Assembly (NCBI GenBank): GCA_016647705.1
Contig: CM028338.1
Span: 16,389,577-16,453,576, forward strand
Source of the DNA: Eucommia ulmoides
Taxonomy: Eukaryota; Streptophyta; Magnoliopsida; Garryales; Eucommiaceae
DNA length: 64,000 bases
Reading direction: 5' to 3'
Positions within the stretch are counted from its first letter, which is position 1, and each line of letters begins with the position of its first letter. The position numbers and the translations under genes were made by a program. Positions 55,706 through 64,000 of the stretch are shown piece by piece. The notes below the pieces were generated by a model, which worked only from the letters and a program-made list of their open reading frames with translations, made no database searches and was not told the origin of the DNA.

Positions 55706-58030
55706 TTGGCCTAGTGAGCTACCCAAGAAGGGGGATGAATTGGTTAGCTATAAAAAATTTAAACAAATTTAAATATTTTCAACACTTTATTAATCAAATA
55801 ATCAATTTATCTTAAATCAATTATTATCTTCGTTACACATCGGATAAGTGTAATTGATCTAAGTGTACACCCAAATAAAATGTAAATAATGCAGAACATA
55901 AAAATATATCCTGGTTTAGCAAGTTAGCCTTGCCTGATCTAGTCCCCCGAGCTCCACGGAGATTCGCACCCACTAAAAACCCTGATTTCTTTAAAGGTAG
56001 GAACCGAACCCTTACAATGATTCTTTTTACAGGCTCAGAACCAACCTTTACAATTTTCTTTTCATAGGCTAAGGAAGAACCTTATCTTTTTGCAGGTTTA
56101 AGATTAACCTAATTCTATTACAGGAAGAATCACAACTTAATCTTTTTAACAAGCTTAAAATCAAACCTCATCATACTCACAAGTATCTTTTTCTCAAGTA
56201 AGGATTGAACCTTTACAATTCACTCAAAAATAAATTCTATTCAAGAATAATTCACACCTAATTCTTTTCAAGGGAAAAGAATAACCTTTTTGTACTCTAG
56301 GTAAAGATCAAATCTCAATATTTTTTCCAGAAAATATTGAAACCCAAGCTACCTAAATTAGATACAGCCCCAACCGTATCTAATCCGCAAAAACTCACCA
56401 ATAAAAAAAAATGAGTTTCTTCCCACTCGAAGCTTCTACCACCTCAAAAACAATTATACTCAATTAATGCCCCAAAATTACTACGTGATAGAATTTTAAG
56501 TGAGGAATACTATATCTAATTAAAACAAATATAAGTAGTACATAATTAAGCACGTAATAAGATAATTTCACAAAATCGTTTTAAAAAATATTTTTATGCT
56601 CTTAAGTTTAAAAAATGATTTTTCTACGATCTTAAAACCAAGTAATAAACAATAATATGAAATTAAATTTAAGCTCAAAAACTTGGAAAGATCTCACTAG
56701 GAAAACACCGAAAGATTGAAACAGAATCATAAGATAGCTTAGATCGGTGACACGAACTCAACAACACTTTAGCTTAAGAACTTTTCACACAAATAATCTC
56801 ATAATTGATCTCTCAAATATATCTCAGAATAATATCTCTTAGAATAGTGTAGGAACTGATAGTTCTTGATAATGTCGTATGTCATGATATCAAATTCGCA
56901 GGTCTATTTAAATAGGTTTGAAACAAGCCCTCCGACGACTAGTTTTCACAAGATATAACTTTAAAGTGCACATATAGACCCCATATATTATAACCATTCA
57001 ATCCTAGTATAATTCACTAAAATATGGCATTTAAAACTTTCAATTAAGTCCACAAATTATTTCTCAATTACTAATTGAATAGATAGAAAGTATTTAATGA
57101 ACCAAATTGAGAAAATTTTCAATTATATGTACCATATCTATAGGGATATTAAAATAGATGTGTTATATCTTTAATATATTCAAATTCTCAAAATATCTTT
57201 TTCAGATTTGCTAAAAAAACAGTTAGATTGATTAGAGCCTTAAAATCCTCGAAATCGCAACCACACAGTTGGTTGACCGAACTTCTGCCTATCGGTTGAC
57301 CGATCAATACCGCGTGTAACACAGGCCAACCCTTCAAGGGCGGTTGGTTAACCGAACCCTCTAGGGTCTGTTGATCGAACGATTTAAGATCCTTTTCAAG
57401 CCAAAATTGAGCCATAGTCAGTTGATCGATCCACTACGGTCGGTTGACCGATCGATTCAAAGAGTTTTACTTTGGCCAATCGGTTAAATGATCTCTCTTA
57501 GTTAGGTGATCGATCGATTTATAGAGTTTAACTTCCTAGTCTATAGCCAATCGATTGATCGAACCCCTGCTGGTCGGTTGACCGAATGATGCTATATCTA
57601 TTCTTCTCAACTTATTTCAATTCCAAACTTCAACATTTAATCCCATAAATTGAGTACTTTTCTTGGTTAGCACCATTGACCCAATATTCAATTTTTAATA
57701 TTAATCTTACTTAGGTCAATTTTTATTTTTTAATTTGACATTGGAGCAAATATTTAATTACTAATTAGGATCCTATACTTTATCAAATTAAACACACAAG
57801 AATATAATTAATCAATTTGTGTCGTGTGATCCTAATTCGGGATACGTTAAGAGTGTGAGAGTATTTGAGTTGTTTTCAGCTAATTTCTTTGGAATTTTCA
57901 TTACTCTTCATTTCTTCAACATTCATCTTCACATCCTTTACAATTTTTTCATGATTTGGAGCTCTTATACTGAAACACTCAATAAACACATTAATTCCAT
58001 AAAAAACAACAACCCTTAATTATTCATCAA
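55706..58030 (+). repeat. LTR of TGTTGGCC family, copy 1
   Basis: Begins TGTTGGCCTAGTGAGCTACC. Colinear with 62800-64000 for over 1 kb (AATATATCCTGGTTTAGCAAG, GAGATTCGCACCCACTAAA, TAGGTAGGAACC-type blocks). Contains the GGTTGACCGA cluster at 57250-57590. The right end is uncertain. Diverged ~25-30% from the other copy by eye, so these are not a fresh LTR pair. Confidence 0.65.
57250..57590. repeat. GGTTGACCGA/GATCGATC motif cluster
   Basis: At least ten copies of a TCGGTTGACCGA-like near-palindrome (for example 57267, 57292, 57346, 57418, 57440, 57570). Confidence 0.85.
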
Positions 58031-58204
58031 AATCTCGGGATCAAGAGTTCCGTTGTTCTTGGAAGAGAACAAAGAAAACTTAGTTTTTCCTTATTTTTAG
58101 CAAAATGAAAATAACAAAATTTTATATCTATTTTTGCCATAATAACCTTAACTAAAACCATTTAGGGGAATAATTTTGCCTAACCCTCATTTAAAGTTTC
58201 TTAT

Positions 58205-58320
58205 ATGATTGGGAAACCTACAAACAAGGTATAGATAATCTTTCATTTACGAGTTTTGGTTTAGGTAATTTTTTTTTGACTTTTTTTTTGGATATGGAGA
58301 AAACATAAAAGAAAAAGAAG

Positions 58321-58355
<35 letters not shown>

Positions 58356-58585
58356 AATAAGTATAATAGATATATATAATTATATATATGTATATGTATG
58401 TATGACGACTTGACTTAATATACGTATAATGCAAGTCCGAGGACTCGACTTAGTATATATATGGTGCTAATCTTAACCATAGCTATTAAGACGAAACGTT
58501 TTTGGAGAGAACTACCATTTTCCTTCATTTATCTGTAATGGGGGGGGGGGGGTGGCGGCAGGGGGTCCTCTCTTATTTGACCTTT
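58205..58585 (+). repeat. direct repeat copy 1 with TA/TG microsatellite and G13
   Basis: Matches 60125-60560 in order: GGTATAGATAAT, GGATATGGAGAAAACATAAAA, TA and TG runs, AGTCCGAGGACTCGACTTAG, CCTTCATTTATCTGTAATGG, GGGTCCTCT. Has one full and one partial AGTCC unit and a G13 run at 58540-58552. Confidence 0.88.
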
Positions 58586-59789
58586 AACTAGGGCGGGCTC
58601 AACTAAACAAAAAAAAATAAAAATATGGGAAATTTAAACCATGGAAAGGGCGCAGAATAGTAAAGTAAAGTATAGAAAAGTAAAAGCTCGGAAAACCGCA
58701 GAATAGGAAAGTAAATGTGGGAAAGTAAATAACAGTAGAAGTAAATACAAGAAAATAAAATTATTTGTGTGTTCTCTTTGGAACGATTTTTCTTTTTGGT
58801 TTTGATTGTTGTTTTTTGTCCTCACTTTAAAACAAGAAAAAAATATGTGCAAGGGGTTTGAGAAACTTACCTTCCTTTGGATGGAAAAAGTTTCTTCTTT
58901 TCTTTTCCTTCGTTTCTTCTTCTTTCTTTTCTTTGTCTTTTGATCTCTTTTTACTAGACTTACAAAAACTAATTTCTAATTTTTTTAGAAGAATTTCTAG
59001 AGAGATAAAGTATTCTTGGCAATTACTTGAGATTGTGCGAGTAAGAGGTAGTGAATTGGCCAAGAGAAATGAAAGAAGGGCACCCTATTTATAGGGGAAG
59101 CTTGCTTAACCCACTTTCTTAAGTCATGGTTATTGTTATTTAGACCCCCTATTTTGGTATTAGAGAGTTGACTTTAGGAAATTCACCCCCTTAAGTGTTA
59201 CCATAAGGGAGACTGGCTTGGGGGATTCGCGGGGAGGCTAAGGACACTCCAATTTGGAATCCCAATGCTCTGTCTTATTCTTGGGAGGTGCACATATTGT
59301 AAATTTTATGATTGGGACACTTTTTGTCAATTAAATGTAATTATTTTTTTTTGAAATTAAAATGATAGGAATGAAATTAAACTATCCAAATTAATATTGG
59401 AATGTTTAATTTCCAAAATCAAGACTCAATTGGTTGTCAATTTGATAAAAAGTCGGCAAAAAATACAGTTTTTAGGCTAAAATGAAAAGTAGTTAGAATT
59501 GGTGAAATTTCTTAAAATTAAAGGGTGAAAAATGAAATTAAATATATTCAAAGTGATATTAGAAAAAAAAAATACACTTTCAATTTAATCAATTTAGTCC
59601 CCCATTAACGTTTCATAATTTTAATTTTAGCTCGAAACTTTATTTCTTTATCTAATTTCTTTCGATTGCTGATATTTTTGGTTTTGTATTTTCTTTTTTC
59701 AAAACATTGAATTTATGAATCTAAGGCGTGAATTCATCCCTTTAAACATAGTTTAAAGTTTGTTTGAATTTTCTCTTTAGATCTAATAC
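58586..59789 (-). repeat. possible LTR (minus) next to a polypurine boundary
   Basis: The end near 59826 is similar to the outer end of the foldback right arm (CATCCCTTTAAAC.. TTTAAAGTTTGTTTGAA versus ATCCCTTTAAGC.. TAAAGTTTATTTGAA). Content otherwise AT-rich, with T/C-rich stretch at 58890-58960. No gene. Confidence 0.45.
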
Positions 59790-59850
59790 TTTTACAAAAA
59801 ATGCAATGACGGGCGTGACAAAATCCAGTGTCTTTAGCTGCCCCTCTTTA
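59790..59850 (-). repeat. LTR start and polypurine tract boundary (minus)
   Basis: Minus strand reads AAAGAGGGGCAGC then TAAAGACACTGGATTTTGTC, like a polypurine tract followed by the TGTAGACACC-type LTR start of the foldback arms. Confidence 0.55.
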
Positions 59851-60124
59851 TCATGCGAGTTTACTTGTAATGATAAAGATAGGAGATACACACCATATTG
59901 TGCCGCCACTAGAATGACAGCTCAAAAGAAAGACTTTCCTGGGAATGGTCTCGTCTTATTAAGATCTCATAAATCTGGGCGAAAATATGACCGAACCCGT
60001 ATAGGTTACCTACATACCTTGGGGAAACCAAAGATCAGATCAAACGTAGTTCGAGCAAGTTCCATTTCAGAGTACGAAGAAAAATTCTTATGATGAACAA
60101 TGTAAATTTAGAAGGGTCTCTTGG

Positions 60125-60565
60125 TGGAAACAAAAACGAGGTATAGATAATATTCCCTTTACAATTTTTGGTTTAGGCAATTGTTTTTAAAACGTTTTTC
60201 ATTTTTTTTGGATATGGAGAAAACATAAAAGGAAAATAAGTATATATATATATGTGTGTGTGTGTGTGTGAGAATGTGTATATATATACATATATATATA
60301 TGTATGTATGTATAATACCAGTCCGAGGACTTGGCTTAATCAGTATCAGTCCAAGGACTTGACTTAATATATGTATAGTGTCAGTCCGAGGACTTGACTT
60401 AATATACGTATAATGCCAGTCCGAGGACTCGACTTAGTATATATGTAGTGCTAATCTTAACCATGGCTATAAAGACAAAACGTTTTTAGAGATAACCACC
60501 ATTTCCCTTCATTTATCTGTAATGGGGGGTAGGGGGTCCTCTTTTATTTGACCTTTAACTGAGCC
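60125..60565 (+). repeat. direct repeat copy 2
   Basis: Second copy of 58205-58585, expanded by extra AGTCC units and a longer TG run. Confidence 0.88.
60320..60452 (+). repeat. AGTCCGAGGACT tandem units, four copies
   Basis: Units begin at 60320, 60348, 60383 and 60418 (28-35 bp): AGTCCGAGGACTTGACTTAA plus ATATACGTATAATGCC. Each starts with a near-palindromic AGTCC..GGACT hairpin. Confidence 0.9.
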
Positions 60566-62390
60566 AGATGTTCCCATTCTAGGATATCCTGAGCTCGACC
60601 AATCAAAATGAAATAACCCTCTACTATTCCTATCCAAACCTTTCCATATAACAACCAAAACCCATAAAATCCCGAAGAGAAATCCCGATTAGAATTTCTA
60701 TTTTAACACAAGCAGGAGCAAAGGAGACAAAAGCCTCTTAGAAGCACTAATCAACCTTCCATATTAGAGACAATATAGAAACGCCCAGGGGAGATGGCTA
60801 AATAGAAAAAAGGTACTTAGTGCAAATGTTACCTAGGAAAACATTCTAGGTAAAAGATTTGGGCTTCATAAAATCATAAGTCAGTATCGAAATACTACAT
60901 AAACACCATGTATCACATTTTACTTAGGCATACATAACTTCATACACGTGAGGAAAATTAGGCATCATACTTCACAAAAACCTGTGGTATCCTGCATATC
61001 ATTTTGATCTAGAGGCCATCATCGACATTACACTTGCACCCATACACTCTATTTGGAAGCTCTAGTTGGCTAGCTGGGAATCCTCGGGTATGTAATTTGG
61101 TCAAGCTACCTCACCAGTCACCGTATCATTGTCTATCTCTGATAGTGGTTCCGACCAAATCATAATTTAGACAAGGAGTCGACCTCATAAGAATTACGTC
61201 TTGATAATATACCTTACTCATTCTTGAGAAGCGTTAGTGTGTAGTAGAGTGTCATTAGAAAGTTGTCCTCACTAGGATCTAACATGATCTTCCTAGAATT
61301 GAGCAAGTCCTAGAGTCATTCAAAGTACTCTAAGTACTACGCCTCTAGCAGCCCAAAGCAAAATAGTGCCATTCAAAGATTTAAGCAGAATACTAATTAA
61401 GACAACAATTGATGTTACCTCGCTAACGCTCAGGTAAGAGACTCTATCCATTAATCTAGAATAGATTGCTGCTAATAAAACATAACAATCTATGACTCTT
61501 AAAAAGTGTCTCGTTCTTCGGAACTACGCTTCGACCTGATCCTTGGTAGATTACCAAGGTATGTAGGAAACCCAAGTGGGTCCAGTCGAAATCAGAGAGG
61601 TGTTAACCTTACGACATTCTCTCAGTCCTGTGTCAGGGCGCATATCTGGAGAAGTCTCTCGACTTCCCTAAGAAGCATTATCAACCATTTCATTAGGAAA
61701 ACTACAAAGGATACCTGTGCGTGAACTACGCTTCAACCTGATCTTTGGTAGAATACCAAGGTACATAGAAAACCCTAGTCGGTGTGGTCAACAATCAGAA
61801 AATCGGCACAACGAGGGCCAAACTACATTTCAACTTGATTATCGACTTAAAAAATCAGAGTATGTAGATAACCCAGGTGGGTTTTGGTTATCTGATGATC
61901 ATTCTCTAAAACAACGATATCAAAATACATAAACAACCCAACAAAATTTCTAAACTCTATCAAACATTAAAATCACATGCTCAGTTTAGGATATATGGCT
62001 AACCCATGCGGGCTTTGTTACATTTTTAGAAACACGCATGATGTAATCCAGTGCCCCAGCCAGATGTGGGGCATATTATATTCGGTTTCTCCATTGAGAT
62101 TCTATGATAGGATTTGCTCCAGCTAGAGCTGGGGCACATAATATCAGATTTATCCGTCAAGATTTCTTGATAAGATTTACACCAACTATCTAAAGGCAAA
62201 AATTCTAAAATTAGGCTGACAAAATTCGACTAGTAATTCAGAATTCATTAAGAATGAAGGTTAAAAACTGCTTAAAATGTACTAAACATGCATACCAAAC
62301 TATGACTTTCATTACTAACATCTGAGGACAGATAGTAAAAAAAATAAACGGCATAAGAAAAAAGGGCGAGGCGAGAAACATATTGTCCAA
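60566..62390. other. internal 3' region of a large retroelement, no coding seen
   Basis: Contains three direct copies of a GAACTACGCTTC..CCTGATC motif (61520, 61722, 61825) but no RT, integrase or gag motif. Confidence 0.5.
61520..61900 (+). repeat. GAACTACG motif with CCTTGGTA hairpin, 3 copies (+1 inverted at 59995-60053)
   Basis: GAACTACGCTTCGACCTGAT then CTTGGTAGATTACCAAGG and TATGTAGGAAACCC at 61520; GAACTACGCTTCAACCTGAT and TTTGGTAGAATACCAAGG at 61722; a weaker copy at 61825. The reverse complement at 59995-60053 reads GAACTACGTTTGATCTGATC and CCCCAAGGTATGTAGG. Confidence 0.8.
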
Positions 62391-62456
62391 CCTTAAGTGT
62401 TTGGAGAATCTACGAACTTTCCAACCTTAGGTGGTTGGAGAATTCTCCTTCTGTCA

Positions 62457-62800
62457 CACCTTAATTGGTCGAAGAAGTAGACAATCCATTCCTACCTCAC
62501 ACGGGTTGGTGAAGTACATCCTATCCTACCTTAATTAGTCGGAGAATTAGATAACCCATTCCTACCTCACATGGGTAAGTGAAGTACATCCTATTCTACC
62601 TTAATTGGTCGGAGAATTAGACAGTCCATACCTACCTCACAAGGGTCGCTGAAGTACATCCTATCCTACCTTAATTGGTCAGAGAATTAGACAATCCATT
62701 CCTACCTATTGAGTCGATGAACTACATCCTATCCTACCTTAATTGGTAGAAGAATTAGATAATCCGTACCTACCTCACATGGGTCAGTGAAGTACATACT
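62457..62800 (+). repeat. 70-bp tandem repeat, five copies
   Basis: Units start at 62457, 62527, 62597, 62667 and 62735 (70, 70, 70, 68, 66 bp) with TACCTTAATTGGTCGGAGAA, CCATTCCTACCTCACATGGG and GAAGTACATCCTATCC. Copies are ~85-90% alike by eye. Confidence 0.95.
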
Positions 62801-64000
62801 GTTGGCCTAGTGATCTACCCAATGGAGGGTGAATTGGGTAGTTGTAAAATTAAAACAAATAATTATCTTTTAAACACTTAAAATAATCAATTAATCAATT
62901 TATCCTAAATTGATTATTATCATTATAATGCAGTGGATAAGTGTTACAAATACTAGGCGCATACCCAAACAACAATAAATAAATAAAGAAACAAAATAGA
63001 ACACCACGATATATCCTGGTTCACTAAGCTACTCTTGGCTAATCCAGTCTTTCGAGCCCCAGGGAGATTCGTACCCACTAAACCACTAGATTTTTTTAAA
63101 TAGGTAGGAACCAAATCTTTACACAATGATTCTTTTGCAAACTTAGAATCAACCTTTACAATCCCTTTTCACAAGTTAAGGAAGAACCTCTACCTTTTTC
63201 CAGTCTAAAGACTAACCTAATTCTATTTAGGAGGAATCAACACCAAATCTTTTTCCTAGGTGCAGGAATAACCTGATCCTTTTTCTAGGCTCAAGAGTAA
63301 CCTAATCCTTTCATAGGCTAAGGATCAAACCTAATTCTTTTATACCTTAGGCTAAGAATCAAACCTTACAATCACCCCAAGTATCATTTTCCCAAGTAAG
63401 GATGGAGCCTTTATAATTCACTCAATTTCAATTCTAATCAGGAAGAATTACGCCTATATCTTTTCACGGGAAAAGAGTAACATAATATTTTTATACTTAG
63501 GTAAGGATTAAATTTCAATCTCTTTATTGGAAGAGATTGAAACCCAACTACCCTTGATTAGATACTCCTAATAGTATCTAATCCACACACAACTCACCAA
63601 TTACAAAAATTGATAAGTTTATTTCCACTCGGAGTTTCGTCCACCTCAAATCAATTTAAACTCAATAAAGAATAAGTTTGGAACAATCTCACTAGAAAAA
63701 CACCAAAAGATTGCAAATCAAATTGCTTAGACAACTCAGATCATTGACGCCAAATCAATTAGCCCTTTAACTCAAGTACTTTAACAACAGAATAATCTCA
63801 CAATATTCTCTTAGTATAATATCAGAATGATAACTCTTAGAAAGCTTTGGAACTGAATAGTTATTGATGTTGTGTTCAATTTTTATCAAAATTCGTATGT
63901 CTATATATAAGGAATTAGAACAAACACTCCAACGGCTATTTTTAAAAATATAGGCATCTAAAAGGAACTTATAGACCCCATATATCATTATCTTTCATTC
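62800..64000 (+). repeat. LTR of TGTTGGCC family, copy 2 (runs off window)
   Basis: TGTTGGCCTAGTGATCTACC directly follows the 70-bp array. Colinear with 55706 onward to the window end, including ATATAAGGAATTAGAAC near 63905. Confidence 0.7.

Noticed and set aside
59764-60093. 109-codon plus-strand frame
   Set aside because: Crosses the polypurine/LTR boundary and the inverted GAACTACG motif; no protein similarity visible.
62457-62800. Regular 70-bp repeats as a possible CRISPR array
   Set aside because: Whole units are repeated without unique spacers, in a plant-type repeat context; ordinary tandem repeat.
55706-64000. The two TGTTGGCC LTR copies as one complete element
   Set aside because: They differ by roughly a quarter of positions, no gag or pol lies between, and no shared 5-bp duplication was found.

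Overview
The window looks like intergenic and intronic DNA of a plant nuclear genome, most likely a eudicot. It is AT-rich and packed with plant-type transposable elements: Ty1/copia, Ty3/gypsy, hAT, Mutator-like, SINE and large LTR-like repeats. Three LTR elements carry a primer-binding site matching plant initiator Met-tRNA (TGGTATCA...). No rRNA or tRNA gene, CRISPR array or bacterial-type operon was seen. The species cannot be named from the sequence.

One host gene is supported. It lies on the minus strand from 43710 down to at least 12973 and encodes the N-terminal ~273 residues of a SAAL1-like protein. Five exons (43615-43710, 42530-42862, 35954-36019, 35666-35805, 12973-13099) have GT..AG borders, matching phases and no stops. 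Intron 2 (~6.5 kb) holds a complete degenerate copia element (36259-41383) and one or two SINEs. Intron 4 (~22.6 kb) is a pile of nested transposons. The C-terminal half was not found; it may lie beyond the left edge or be lost. An hAT miniature element with a perfect 8-bp target duplication sits ~140 bp upstream of the ATG.

Layout: 1-4292, copia element A, interrupted by a solo LTR (2876-3288). 4293-6141, nothing recognised. 6142-9077, minus-strand gypsy element with gag and protease only. 9078-9720, fragment of LTR-like family F. 9940-11810, nested terminal-inverted-repeat DNA. 12973-13099, exon 5. 13570-14520, long hairpin element. 15000-15720, GC-rich degenerate repeats. 16400-17210 and 22441-22790, two halves of an hAT transposase relic separated by copia element B (17447-22265, minus, TSD TATTT). 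22790-26605, copia element D of another family. 27710-32366, repeat-rich Mutator-like or chimeric element carrying two exons of GMP synthase. 32377-35578, Mutator-like element with near-perfect 9-bp TSD. 35666-43710, exons 4 to 1 with copia C and SINEs between. 43853-44351, hAT MITE. 45660-52570, LTR-like family F interrupted by a 4-kb foldback (48133-52134). 54500-64000, large-LTR or LARD-like repeats, two copies of a TGTTGGCC-type LTR, and several tandem arrays.

All transposon reading frames seen are broken, so they are relics. Nesting gives relative ages: hAT before copia B, copia A before its solo LTR. The most distinctive objects are the stretched SAAL1-like gene, the captured GMP synthase fragment inside a roughly 38-unit array, and the 4-kb foldback.
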